The notes: generated by a model not told the origin, from the letters alone. A stretch of DNA of 55,151 bases from Novosphingobium acidiphilum DSM 19966 (GCF_000429005.1 NZ_AUBA01000021.1:1-55151), one strand, 5' to 3'; counted from the first letter of the stretch, positions 16,162 to 24,404 are shown. Made by a program: numbers and translations.

Positions 16162-16788
16162 GTGACCGAACCGAGCTTCACCTTTGGCGTCTTGGCATTG
16201 GCCGGCAGTCCCTTTGCGGCACTGGGTGGCCTGTGGAGCGCACGCGCGACAGAGCGCAGGCTCTCGTCACTCCCGATTGTGCCGCACCCCAAGACGGTGA
16301 TGCTGGGGGCAATGCTTGGAGCCATCCTCACCATTTGCGCACCGACGAGCGGAATAGCGCTTGCGGTCCTCTGCATCGCGCTCGGGGCGGTGGCGACCTG
16401 CGATGCCGATACCTGCATCATTCCAGACACACTGGTGATTACGATCGCCGGCATCGGCATCGTCTTTCATCCATTCGCGCCCGGCTTCTCCTCAGCCTAT
16501 CTGGCGCTGTCGGGCGTCGTCCTGTTTGCAAGCTCTGAAGTTTTCGCGAGGCATATGCGCAAATGGCGCGGTCGCACCGCGTTCGGCGGAGGCGACGTAA
16601 AGCTCATCGCGGCGATCGGCGCCAACGTCGGTTGGATAAGGTTGGACGTCGTCCTGTTCGCGGGCTGCGTCAGCGCAATAGCCTGGCATGGATTAGACCT
16701 GCGCAAGCGTTTCCCGCTTGGCCCGCATCTGGTGGCGGGGCTGGCCTTTACGGCATGGATCGCACCGAGGATCAGCATCGGTGTCTGA
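16162..16788 (+). CDS. pilU: PilU, type IV prepilin peptidase (A24 family)
   Basis: 208 residues from GTG 16162. A multi-spanning membrane protein with the two catalytic Asp motifs of A24 peptidases: CDADTCIIPD and AFGGGDVKLIAAIG. It lacks the N-terminal zinc/methylase domain of PilD, as in R64 PilU and TadV-type peptidases. It would cleave the leaders of the three prepilins encoded just upstream. Confidence 0.9.
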   Translation: MTEPSFTFGVLALAGSPFAALGGLWSARATERRLSSLPIVPHPKTVMLGAMLGAILTICAPTSGIALAVLCIALGAVATCDADTCIIPDTLVITIAGIGIVFHPFAPGFSSAYLALSGVVLFASSEVFARHMRKWRGRTAFGGGDVKLIAAIGANVGWIRLDVVLFAGCVSAIAWHGLDLRKRFPLGPHLVAGLAFTAWIAPRISIGV

Positions 16789-16791
16789 GCG

Positions 16792-17085
16792 CTACAATTC
16801 CAGACTCTTGCGGAGCATATCATCCAGTCTGGTCTGCCAGCCTTTGCCGCTGGCACGCAACGTCGACAGCACGTCGGCCGACAAGCGCAGCGTTACAGAC
16901 TGCTTCGCGTTTGGCTTGCGCCAACCTACAGGGCGGCCGGCCGGGCGGACCAGCAGTGCCAGAACTTCGGGGGAATGGAATTCGCTCGCAGGGCGCGCGC
17001 GGGCAAAATCCTCGTCGGTCCACTCCGGATTGTCATCCCAATCGGGGGCGTTGAAATCCGCAACGATCGGCTTGTCATTTTCCAT
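16792..17085 (-). CDS. brnA: BrnA-type antitoxin
   Basis: 97 residues. The C-terminal RHH-like segment (KQSVTLRLSADVLSTLRASG, GKGWQTRLDDMLRKSL) is the DNA- and toxin-binding pattern of BrnA. The acidic N-terminus (DFNAPDWDDNPEWTDEDF) is also typical. It overlaps brnT by 11 bp and follows it in the same transcript. It should neutralise BrnT and repress the shared promoter. The pair lies inverted within the pilus operon, between pilU and the transglycosylase genes. Confidence 0.88.
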   Translation of the reverse strand: MENDKPIVADFNAPDWDDNPEWTDEDFARARPASEFHSPEVLALLVRPAGRPVGWRKPNAKQSVTLRLSADVLSTLRASGKGWQTRLDDMLRKSLEL

Positions 17086-17335
17086 AACGCCGCATCTCCT
17101 TTGCTCGTGCCCGACGAAAACTGATCAGACGAATTCGGCTTTCCCGAACCGTGTAGACCAGGCAGTGGCCCACGCCGCCTATAAACCCGTAGGCGCGATA
17201 GCGGGCTTCCCCATAAGAGCGCCGGTTATCGAGAACTTCGGTCGGAAGATCATCAAAGCCGGTGAAATCCTCCAGCGACAAACCATGCTTCCCGAAATTT
17301 GTCGCATCCTTCTCCGGGTCGAACTCAATTTCCAT
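17075..17335 (-). CDS. brnT: BrnT-type ribonuclease toxin
   Basis: 86 residues with the BrnT/RelE-like signature: an EFDPEKDATNFGKHGLSLED start, then RYRAYGFIGG and RLISFRRARAKEMRRYGK. The conserved Lys, Asp, Arg and Glu positions of the BrnT active site appear intact. It is a translation-inhibiting RNase when free. Gene order toxin then antitoxin is normal for brnTA. Confidence 0.88.
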   Translation of the reverse strand: MEIEFDPEKDATNFGKHGLSLEDFTGFDDLPTEVLDNRRSYGEARYRAYGFIGGVGHCLVYTVRESRIRLISFRRARAKEMRRYGK

Positions 17336-17337
17336 AG

Positions 17338-17354
17338 GTTATTTGTACCTGCAT
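17338..17354 (-). promoter_or_regulatory. Candidate BrnA operator upstream of brnT
   Basis: aggt-tatttgt-acct just 5' of the brnT start is a short interrupted palindrome placed where autorepression by BrnA would act. Assigned from position only. Confidence 0.3.
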
Positions 17355-17433
17355 TTAAACGCTGGAGCAAGCGGTGCGCCAGGCCGTTCATCTCACGCCG
17401 CCCGGGCCACACATTGAAAACAGGGAGCCAGCA

Positions 17434-17748
17434 ATGCAACCAAATCTGAGCGCGTCCGCTGACGTTTTGTCGGCAGAACGGCAACTGGCGGGTCTGCATA
17501 TCCGCGCCGACACTGTGACATCTGCGATCGTCGCCAGGGCAATCGCTGCTCTCCCGCCTGCCCCGCCCCTGCTCGACCCTGACGGGATGCCGCGCCTCTC
17601 GTTCGACCAGGCCGCCGAGCTAGGTGGACGGATGGCCCGTCAGTTCGCACTCCTGGCTGGCGATAGCATTCCACCCGCCGATGATATGGCGTGGGCAGAT
17701 CTTGTGCAATTCATGCTGCGCGAAGCGCGCGCAATGGCCGCCGGGTGA
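17434..17748 (+). CDS. Small protein of unknown function before the transglycosylase
   Basis: 104 residues, not recognised. Its ATG (17434) has agggag upstream, and its TGA overlaps the ATG of the next gene (TGATG at 17746-17750), so the two are coupled. It contains Ala/Pro-rich segments (ALPPAPPLLDPDGMPRL) and a helical C-terminus (MAWADLVQFMLREARAMA). There is no signal peptide. A chaperone or regulator of the coupled peptidoglycan hydrolase is possible but unproven. Confidence 0.6.
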   Translation: MQPNLSASADVLSAERQLAGLHIRADTVTSAIVARAIAALPPAPPLLDPDGMPRLSFDQAAELGGRMARQFALLAGDSIPPADDMAWADLVQFMLREARAMAAG

Positions 17749-18584
17749 TGGCGGCCGATCTGCCACCGATCTGGCAAGAGCGGATCGTCTGCTCGATCGC
17801 AGCCGGAGAGCGCTTTGGCGTGCCGGCCGCTGTGATGCTGGCAGTGGCGACGCAAGAGGGCGGGCAGCCGGGTCTTGTGCGCAGCAATGCCAACGGAACC
17901 TACGATCTGGGATCGATGCAATTGAACACGGCCTGGCTCGCCAGCCTCGCACGCTATGGCGTACCTGCAAGAGCGGCGCTTGCAACGGGGTGCTACAGCT
18001 ACCAGCTGGCTGCGTGGCGTATCAGGAACCATATCCTGCGCGATCATGGAGACTACTGGACCAGGGTCGCCAATTACCATTCGCACACCCCGGCATTTAA
18101 CGCACCTTATCGCGCACAGATCATGGTAGCAGCACAGCGCTGGAACGCCTGGCTGGCGCAATATCGGATAAGGCCAGCAAACTTCGCTCAGTCCCGACCG
18201 GCGCCTTCGCCGGCGCCAGCAGCGTACCGGATGACGAGCGGATTTGGCCTTCGCGTGCATCCGATCACGCACGCCATCAGCGGTCATGCGGGTCTCGATA
18301 TTGCGGCAGCCTATGGCACCCCCGTCAATTCCTCAGCCGATGGTGTGGTCACACACGCTGGTGCATCCGGTGGCTACGGGCTCATGGTCGAAGTCGCCAG
18401 CGCAAATGGCATTGCGACCCGCTACGCCCATCTGTCGCGGATCTCGGTCTTACCCGGAACGCAGGTCACGCGCGGAACCACGATCGGCAACGTCGGATCG
18501 ACCGGATTCTCCACCGGACCCCATCTCCACTACGAAGTCCGGTTCAGGGGTGTTCCGATCAACCCGTTGGGTCTTGCTCATTAG
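17748..18584 (+). CDS. pilT: PilT-like lytic transglycosylase fused to M23 (LytM) peptidase
   Basis: 278 residues. The first about 150 form a transglycosylase SLT domain, with catalytic Glu37 in VATQEGG, a YDLGSMQLNT block and a YNYHS-like motif (VANYHSHTP). The second half is an M23 metallopeptidase: GFGLRVHP, GHAGLDIA (His180, Asp184) and HLHYE (His259, His261). Zn ligands appear complete. One polypeptide could thus cut both glycan strands and peptide stems to open the wall for the pilus. No obvious signal peptide is visible from the coupled ATG; export may be non-classical or a longer start may be used. The fusion is unusual beside the single-domain PilT of R64. Confidence 0.85.
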   Translation: MAADLPPIWQERIVCSIAAGERFGVPAAVMLAVATQEGGQPGLVRSNANGTYDLGSMQLNTAWLASLARYGVPARAALATGCYSYQLAAWRIRNHILRDHGDYWTRVANYHSHTPAFNAPYRAQIMVAAQRWNAWLAQYRIRPANFAQSRPAPSPAPAAYRMTSGFGLRVHPITHAISGHAGLDIAAAYGTPVNSSADGVVTHAGASGGYGLMVEVASANGIATRYAHLSRISVLPGTQVTRGTTIGNVGSTGFSTGPHLHYEVRFRGVPINPLGLAH

Positions 18585-18824
18585 CTTGAAAAGGGGGTCA
18601 AGATACCGATGCAGCAAAGCAACAATTTCGCGTGGTGGCAACGTCAGGAGATCAATTTCCAGGCTGGCGTAGTCCGCTTGTGCATCAAGGCGATCAAGCT
18701 TTTCTTCCACCGCATCGCGGATGAATTCAGCGCGCCCGCGAGGTTTGGTCAGTCTGTCTATCCGCGCAAGCGTCTCTGCCGACAAGCGAAGGGCGGTGTG
18801 CTGGCCGATCGGGGGTCTACCCAT
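18450..18824 (-). CDS. Ribbon-helix-helix DNA-binding protein
   Basis: 124 residues, or fewer if the 3' part is not used. The first 50 form a CopG/RHH-type domain (HTALRLSAETLARIDRL, RAEFIRDAVEEKL). The ATG has ggag seven bases upstream. Its last about 45 codons run antisense through the M23 domain of the convergent gene and read as low-information sequence, so the functional part is probably N-terminal. No toxin partner is adjacent. It may be an orphan antitoxin or a plasmid regulator. Confidence 0.6.
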   Translation of the reverse strand: MGRPPIGQHTALRLSAETLARIDRLTKPRGRAEFIRDAVEEKLDRLDAQADYASLEIDLLTLPPREIVALLHRYLDPLFKLMSKTQRVDRNTPEPDFVVEMGSGGESGRSDVADRGSARDLRSG

Positions 18825-18887
18825 GGCTGAAACTCCAATGCCTGTTCTTTTTTTGTTCGAAAAGTTTCATTATTCGATCATCGTCTA

Positions 18888-18913
18888 TTGACATCATTAT
18901 ATTCCATTTATAG
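18888..18913 (+). promoter_or_regulatory. Candidate promoter of the S8 protease gene
   Basis: ttgaca (18888-18893) followed after about 15 bp by tatagc, in a locally AT-rich stretch between the divergent RHH gene and the protease gene. The -35 is perfect; the -10 and spacing are poor. Confidence 0.4.
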
Positions 18914-18981
18914 CCTGTAAATGACAACGTAAAGGGGCGCGCACAGAAAGGCAACCCCAAAGCATCCCGGAGGACCCGCTA

Positions 18982-21546
18982 ATGCCCGCGCAGCCAAATG
19001 CCCAACCTGCACAGCGCGCCTTGAACAGCGCTTCGGTTATTACGGCCCTCGGCGCGTTGATGTTGGTCTCCGCGTGCGGGGGAGCGGGCACGAGCGGGGT
19101 CAGCACGACACCGCCACCCGTTCCAAGTCCAACGCCCACCCCAACACCGACGCCGACCCCAACACCGACGCCCACGCCGACGCCGACCCCAACACCGACG
19201 CCCACGCCGACGCCGTCCCCATCGATCAGCAGTTCCAGCGTGGCGGCGCATGTGAACGCCCAACCGGCCTATAATGCGGGCCTTACCGGATCGGGGGTCA
19301 CGATCGCGATCATCGATAGCGGGATAGATCTGAACAACACGGCATTCACCGGGCGCATTTCGTCAGCCAGTACCTCGATGCCAGCGTACTATTCGCTGCC
19401 AGGTTCGAGCACGATCTACACGTACACCTACCCCCTTCAGGATGCGATCGGCCATGGCACTTGGGTGGCGTCCGTCGCTGCTGCCAGTTCGTCGGGGGCG
19501 GGGCCGCAGGGTGTTGCCCCGGGTGCAACAATTCTCGCAATCGGCGTCACAGCCCCAGCCAATGTCACCTTTTCGGCGGCTACCTCAACAGCTGTTGCGC
19601 CAAGCTCCACACCAACCCAATCGCAGAATACCGCTCTGATCACAGCGGACGCCATCAATTATGCCGTCAATAATGGCGCCTTTGTGATTAATTTGAGCGG
19701 GGGTGGCGCGTCCACTGATAGCAGCTTGACGGCTGCAATGGAAAATCTAGTCGCCAAGAATGGGCTCTTCGTAGTGGCGGTCTCAAACACGCCGGGCCAG
19801 GACAGCTTCACAGGACAAACCGCACAGCAGCTGGTTGGTCCAAACAATCAGTACGTAAACAACTTCCTGTTTGGCATCATGGCAGGTGTTGCGCCGGCCA
19901 ACAACGGCAATCCCGGGCCGCTGGGTTCGCGCACGATCGCAGTGCCCGGGGTGGAAGGCGGATATGTTTACGTCGTGAACACCATCAGCGGAACGACCAA
20001 CACAGGCAAAGCCGGAATAGAGACCGTGACCGGGAATAGTAGCGCTGCACCGGCCATCTCAGGCGCGGCCGCGCTGCTCAAGCAATATTGGCCGCAGCTG
20101 AACGGTTCTCAGATCGCCACGATCCTGCTGGAAACCGCCGACAGTCCGACCAGCGCCAACAGCGTCAAGGAAGGCAATATTTCCGGCTATGCCATGCTCG
20201 ATATCGGCAACGCCATGACCGCGCAGACACCCGCAGTTGCCACCACCACAGGTGCCGCGGTCGCTGCCGCAGCAGCCACCCCGAACACCGGTCAAAACTG
20301 CGCCAATACCCAGGCATCCAATTGCAGCACGACGCCAGGCACGACCACCGGCACAGCCGTCAGCGCGGCGCTGAGCGCAACCGGGCTCGTTTTCTCGCCC
20401 GCGTTCGGATCCGCGGCCGGCGCGGCGAAGTTCGGCACGCAAGGCGGAAACATCGTGGCGATGGATCGCTATGGGCGCAATTTCACATATACCTCGGCGT
20501 CGATCGCACATTCATGGAACGGTCCCCAGGGCGTAAGCCTGATGGGGCTGCTGAATATCCAGCCAACCTACAAAGTCGCGATCGCCCAGGGACAGGCAGG
20601 CTTGCTCGACTTCGCGTCCCGGTTCGCCAACGAGGATTACGCACACCCCGTCATCAACCATTTGCCCGCAACGGTCGTGATGCCTCTTGTCGGCGGCGGC
20701 ACGCTCAACTTCACCGGCAATGGCGGCGTCGAACAAAGTCCATTCGTCACCGGACAAATGTTCAAGAACCTCGGCTTTGCCCCAACGGGAACCAGCTTCG
20801 CGATCGCCTACCCGGGTTACTCGGTGCGCGCCGGTTTTTCTTCCGGCAACGGATCGAGCGCAACAACCTTCGGCAGTACCGCTGGCCTTGGCACCCAGGG
20901 CGAACTGTTTGGTGATCCCGACACGACTGCGCTTGCCGCCAATGGCGGCCTGCTGACGCCGCGCCACAGCGTCCTGTCCGATGTCAGCGTCACGCTCAAA
21001 AACGGCCTCGTGATGGGCTTTGCTTCTGCCACCGAACAAAGCCAGGCACTTGGCATGACCGCAACTGGAGCGTTCCTGATCTCCGGCGCGCAGTCGACGT
21101 TCGGCCGAATTGGTTACACCAAACATCTCGCAGGATGGACAATCACGGGCGAAGCCATGCTCGGCCAAACCCGCGTGCAGGCAGACGGCAACATGCTGGC
21201 CTTCGCAAGCCCGGTGATCACCACCGGCGCGCGGTTTCAAGCCGACCACGCGTTTTCAGGGGGATGGCTCTCGCTTGGTCTCACAGCCCCGCTTGCGCCA
21301 TCGCGCGCCGTCCTCGCCTACACCCGTCCAACGTCCTACAACTGGCACACCAACACGCTCACCGACACCACCAGCACCATCAACATGGCACCTGACGCCC
21401 GCGAAATGGACGTAGAGGGTAGCTGGACCAAAGCCGTCTCGCGCTGGGCCAACCTCTCGATGGGCGCCTCGCTCACGGCCAACACCCAAAACCAGGCCGG
21501 TCTCACCACCGGCACAGCCTGGATGAAGTTCAGCAGCAAATTCTAA
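18982..21546 (+). CDS. S8 (subtilisin-like) serine protease, lipoprotein/autotransporter type
   Basis: 854 residues. A lipoprotein signal ends LMLVSACGG. A Pro-Thr repeat stalk (about 50-75) leads to an S8 domain with catalytic Asp112 (AIIDSGID), His158 (GHGTWVAS) and Ser in TGNSSAAPAISGAAALL, where the usual GTS is GNS. From about residue 440 a Gly/Ser/Thr-rich region and an amphipathic C-terminal part ending FSSKF with a terminal Phe resemble sphingomonad S8 autotransporters. It is likely surface-anchored and could process pili or other surface proteins. It is separated from the pilus operon by about 400 bp and has its own promoter. Confidence 0.85.
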   Translation: MPAQPNAQPAQRALNSASVITALGALMLVSACGGAGTSGVSTTPPPVPSPTPTPTPTPTPTPTPTPTPTPTPTPTPTPSPSISSSSVAAHVNAQPAYNAGLTGSGVTIAIIDSGIDLNNTAFTGRISSASTSMPAYYSLPGSSTIYTYTYPLQDAIGHGTWVASVAAASSSGAGPQGVAPGATILAIGVTAPANVTFSAATSTAVAPSSTPTQSQNTALITADAINYAVNNGAFVINLSGGGASTDSSLTAAMENLVAKNGLFVVAVSNTPGQDSFTGQTAQQLVGPNNQYVNNFLFGIMAGVAPANNGNPGPLGSRTIAVPGVEGGYVYVVNTISGTTNTGKAGIETVTGNSSAAPAISGAAALLKQYWPQLNGSQIATILLETADSPTSANSVKEGNISGYAMLDIGNAMTAQTPAVATTTGAAVAAAAATPNTGQNCANTQASNCSTTPGTTTGTAVSAALSATGLVFSPAFGSAAGAAKFGTQGGNIVAMDRYGRNFTYTSASIAHSWNGPQGVSLMGLLNIQPTYKVAIAQGQAGLLDFASRFANEDYAHPVINHLPATVVMPLVGGGTLNFTGNGGVEQSPFVTGQMFKNLGFAPTGTSFAIAYPGYSVRAGFSSGNGSSATTFGSTAGLGTQGELFGDPDTTALAANGGLLTPRHSVLSDVSVTLKNGLVMGFASATEQSQALGMTATGAFLISGAQSTFGRIGYTKHLAGWTITGEAMLGQTRVQADGNMLAFASPVITTGARFQADHAFSGGWLSLGLTAPLAPSRAVLAYTRPTSYNWHTNTLTDTTSTINMAPDAREMDVEGSWTKAVSRWANLSMGASLTANTQNQAGLTTGTAWMKFSSKF
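19151..19210 (+). repeat. 30-bp tandem repeat (two exact copies) encoding Pro-Thr
   Basis: 19151-19180 and 19181-19210 are identical and in frame, inside a longer Pro-Thr stretch (about 19130-19215). Copy number may vary between isolates. Confidence 0.85.
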
Positions 21547-21580
21547 ATCAGCCCGCGCAAAACTGACTCAGGAGGGTCTC

Positions 21581-22528
21581 ATGAATCGTGCTATTTCGTT
21601 GGCGTGCGCTAGTGTTCTCGCTGTCATTGCTACGGCGGCACTCGCTGACGAGGCGAAGCCGTCCAACGCTGAAAAGCAGCAGCGCAAAGCGATGGACGAT
21701 GTGCCGCATTGTACGCGGAACCTTGGTACAATCTCGATCGTCAATGGCGACGATCCGTTCGGTTGGACACAGTTCAACCTGGCACCACCCCAAAAGCTGC
21801 TCAAGGTCATTGTTCAGCGTTCCGGCTGCTTCAACATAGTTGACCGCGGCAGCGGCCTCGCTGCGGCCGAGCGCGAGCGCGCAATCGGCAATGGACTGGG
21901 GCTTCAACAGCACTCGAACGTCGGACAAGGCCAGATCAAGGCTGCCGATTATGTTCTGCAAGCCGAAGTCCAGGCAGCAAACCGAAATGCGCAAGGATCA
22001 GGAGCAGGAGCGCTGATCGGTGGCCCACTCGGTGGGCTGCTTGGTGCAATCAAATCGCGCAAGCTCGAAGCCAACACCGTGCTGTCTGTGACCAATGTGC
22101 GGACGACCGAGACGATGGCCACCGTCGAAGGTTATGCTGCGAAGAACGATATCAGCTTTGGTGCAGGCGCAGGGATCTTTGGCGCTGTGGGCGCAGGCGG
22201 CGTCGGCGGCGGCTACGACAACACCGACATCGGCCGGGTGGTGACGATATCGTTCATCGACGCGTATACCAAATTGGTCACCCAGCTGGGCGGCATCCAG
22301 GCCGGGAGCGTCGGCACCGCTGAGGCCGCGCCAACCAAAGTCTTTGTCGCCACGATGCCGGCATCGCTGCGCGACAAGCCCTCGCCGGCCGGAAAAGTGA
22401 TCCGCGCGCTCGTGCCAGGTAGCAAGGTTTTCCCGACCGGCAAGAAGGAGGGCTTGTGGTGGGAGGTCTCCGACGAAAACGACAATGTGGGCTGGACCCT
22501 CAACACCAAGCTTGAGCCGGCGCGATAA
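21581..22528 (+). CDS. CsgG-like lipoprotein-fold secretion protein with C-terminal SH3 domain
   Basis: 315 residues with a good ribosome site (aggagg) and a signal peptide (ending ALADEA). The body has the CsgG/HfaB pattern: an FNIVDRGSGLAAAERER block, ADYVLQAEVQ, and repeated Gly-rich loops. The C-terminal about 65 residues form a bacterial SH3 domain (ATMPASLRDKPSPAGKVIRA, then GLWWEVSDENDNVGW). There is no lipobox Cys at the cleavage site, unlike CsgG. It follows the S8 protease by about 35 bp and may work with it at the cell envelope. Confidence 0.7.
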   Translation: MNRAISLACASVLAVIATAALADEAKPSNAEKQQRKAMDDVPHCTRNLGTISIVNGDDPFGWTQFNLAPPQKLLKVIVQRSGCFNIVDRGSGLAAAERERAIGNGLGLQQHSNVGQGQIKAADYVLQAEVQAANRNAQGSGAGALIGGPLGGLLGAIKSRKLEANTVLSVTNVRTTETMATVEGYAAKNDISFGAGAGIFGAVGAGGVGGGYDNTDIGRVVTISFIDAYTKLVTQLGGIQAGSVGTAEAAPTKVFVATMPASLRDKPSPAGKVIRALVPGSKVFPTGKKEGLWWEVSDENDNVGWTLNTKLEPAR

Positions 22529-22562
22529 AAAGGCGCAACACGTCTGAGCGAGGACCGACATC

Positions 22563-23450
22563 ATGGTTGTTGCCCATCATCCGATCAGCTTCACACCGAC
22601 GCTTGGCAACGCGCTAGACAGCCAGGGACCGTCCTGGCGCGAATGGGTTGTCACAAACCTTCGGGCTGGTTGTGATCCGATCGACATGAAAGGCCGAATG
22701 CTTGAAAGCGGCGCATGGAGCGAACAGAGCGCGATCGACGCGCTCACGATCGCAGCGCACCAACTGCATCTCAACCGTTCGATCGACTTCGATACACTGG
22801 CCATGCCCTGCTTGCCCGATCTTGGCACACTGAACCTTGATGGTCGACCGATAGACGTGACAGTCCGGCTCAACACCCCAGCAGTTGCACTCTGCGAAAA
22901 CGTGCTATCCGCTGGAGAATGCACACAACTGCTTGCCTATGCGCGCAAGAAGGGTTTCGTGCCATCGACAGTGGTGGACGACAAAGATGGGGCCAACGTA
23001 CCGCACCCCGAGCGAACAAGTTCAGGAGTGATGTTCGCGAAGGCAGAAACGCCGCTTGTTGCGCGGATCGAAGCCCGCCTCGCCGAGCTCACCCGCTGGC
23101 CGGTCGAGCATGGCGAAGGCTTGCAGATCCTCGCCTATCGAGAGGGCCAGGAATACCGGCCGCATTTCGACGCCTTCGCAGAAACCGAAGCTGGCGCGAG
23201 CCATTTGCGACATGGCGGACAGCGATTGAATACGGTGATCGTCTATCTGCGCACACCGCGGTCGGGCGGGGCCACCGTATTTCCCAAAGCAGGCCTGTCG
23301 ATCCGGCCACGGGCCGGTGGCGCGGTGGTGTTTCGCAATGTCGACAGCCAAGGACAACGCGATCCAGCCAGCTTGCACGGCGGTCTGCCGGTCGATGACG
23401 GGGAGAAGGTGATTTTGACACTCTGGCAGCGGCAGCGGCGCTTTGAATAA
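22563..23450 (+). CDS. Prolyl-4-hydroxylase-like 2OG-Fe(II) oxygenase
   Basis: 295 residues. The C-terminal about 190 form a P4Hc double-stranded beta-helix. Iron ligands are His201 and Asp203 (YRPHFDAF) and His272 (SLHGG), and Lys282 (DGEKVIL) binds the 2-oxoglutarate carboxylate. All four are intact. The N-terminal about 100 residues are a helical domain seen in some proteobacterial homologues. It hydroxylates peptidyl proline (family knowledge); the substrate is unknown. It is in the same orientation and 34 bp after the CsgG-like gene, near two Pro-rich surface proteins. No signal peptide, so any modification would be in the cytoplasm before export. Confidence 0.85.
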   Translation: MVVAHHPISFTPTLGNALDSQGPSWREWVVTNLRAGCDPIDMKGRMLESGAWSEQSAIDALTIAAHQLHLNRSIDFDTLAMPCLPDLGTLNLDGRPIDVTVRLNTPAVALCENVLSAGECTQLLAYARKKGFVPSTVVDDKDGANVPHPERTSSGVMFAKAETPLVARIEARLAELTRWPVEHGEGLQILAYREGQEYRPHFDAFAETEAGASHLRHGGQRLNTVIVYLRTPRSGGATVFPKAGLSIRPRAGGAVVFRNVDSQGQRDPASLHGGLPVDDGEKVILTLWQRQRRFE

Positions 23451-23505
23451 AGACGACCAACGGCGGATTCAACGAGCGCGGCGGGCGGTCGAGCGGTGAG
23501 CGTGA

Positions 23506-23790
23506 ATGACGGATCAAAGCGTTGCTCTTAAACAAAACATTGTCGTTGACGGAAGGACTGTGATTATGTGGGGCCGGTTTAGCGAAGAAGTTCGAAACAG
23601 GCTTGCCGAAAGAGTTTTAAAGAAGAGGCGTGAATTGGGGTGGACCCAGGCTGTGCTTAGTCAACGGACCGGAATAGCGGTAACGCATATTTGCCATATT
23701 GAGCACGGCGCCGCCAACCCGTCCCTCGAATTGCTGGTGATCTTGGCGTCGACGCTAGGAACCACGGTTGGCGCCTTGGTCGATGAATAG
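23506..23790 (+). CDS. XRE-family HTH regulator
   Basis: 94 residues. The HTH lies at about residues 32-88 (KKRRELGWTQAVLSQRTGIA, THICHIEHGAANPSLELL). An in-frame ATG at 23566 (MWGRFSEEV) could also start it. It lies 55 bp after the oxygenase gene in the same direction. A possible downstream gene starts inside its last codons. Confidence 0.8.
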   Translation: MTDQSVALKQNIVVDGRTVIMWGRFSEEVRNRLAERVLKKRRELGWTQAVLSQRTGIAVTHICHIEHGAANPSLELLVILASTLGTTVGALVDE

Positions 23791-24202
23791 CTGCCATTCG
23801 GGTTATGGACAGTCCCGCGCCAAATCCATGCCCCTGGGCTGCGTCTTCGGTCGAAACGGTCAGGCAGTCCAACTCCCCATCCGGCCCGAGCAAATCCACA
23901 ATTTCGATCAGGGCGGCACTGTCTGTGCGATAACTGGCGGCCAAATCAGAAAGCTACTCGGAGCGGCGCTTGCGGCCCATGGCTACAGCCCGGCCGCATG
24001 GATCGACCTGGCGGCGCTCTACGCCCAGATAGACGAACCCGCCCAAACCGTGCCGGCTCGGGACGAACACGAATCGCTGGTTGGTTTCCGCGCCACTGCG
24101 CGCGCACAGCCGCGCCAGGCGCTCGATTCGGCGCCAGTTGACTCATGTGAAGCGCTGTTCGCGCAAAATTTGATCGCAGCAGGGGCGCCTAATGGCCGGT
24201 AA
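23783..24202 (+). CDS. Unknown protein, possibly coupled to the XRE gene
   Basis: 139 codons starting at an ATG that overlaps the XRE stop. It is not recognised. Third codon positions are GC-rich by eye, in favour of coding. The central segment (ITGGQIRKLLGAALAAHGYS) could be helical. Minus-strand frames across the same DNA are also open, so reality and strand are uncertain. Confidence 0.4.
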   Translation: MNSCHSGYGQSRAKSMPLGCVFGRNGQAVQLPIRPEQIHNFDQGGTVCAITGGQIRKLLGAALAAHGYSPAAWIDLAALYAQIDEPAQTVPARDEHESLVGFRATARAQPRQALDSAPVDSCEALFAQNLIAAGAPNGR

Positions 24203-24378
24203 ATGGCGAAAATTGGCGGATTTTGCGAGCAAACCTGTGGTTTTTCGCGCCCCGTTGCTTGCCAAGCCCGTGACACCCGGCAATGAGAACATTTGCAGAA
24301 TGGGGATTGTGCGCCGTGACCGGGCTTTTGCGCCCGCCACGATGGCAGCACCGGGTTTTAATTCGGATCAACAGTACG

Positions 24379-24404
24379 AAGGAGATGCCGTGAACGCCGC
24401 ATAA
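24379..24404 (+). promoter_or_regulatory. Ribosome site with minimal leader ORF upstream of rep
   Basis: A strong Shine-Dalgarno (aaggag, 24379-24384) is followed by a tiny frame GTG-Asn-Ala-Ala-TAA (24390-24404). Alternatively ATG-Pro-TGA starts at 24385. It sits just before the hairpin at 24410-24430 and resembles the leader peptides whose translation controls rep expression in antisense-regulated plasmids. The role is inferred. Confidence 0.4.

Noticed and set aside
23657..24351. Minus-strand frames opposite the gene after the second XRE regulator
   Set aside because: One frame (23657-23944) looks moderately protein-like, but the plus frame is coupled to the XRE stop and has better third-position bias. 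Not settled.
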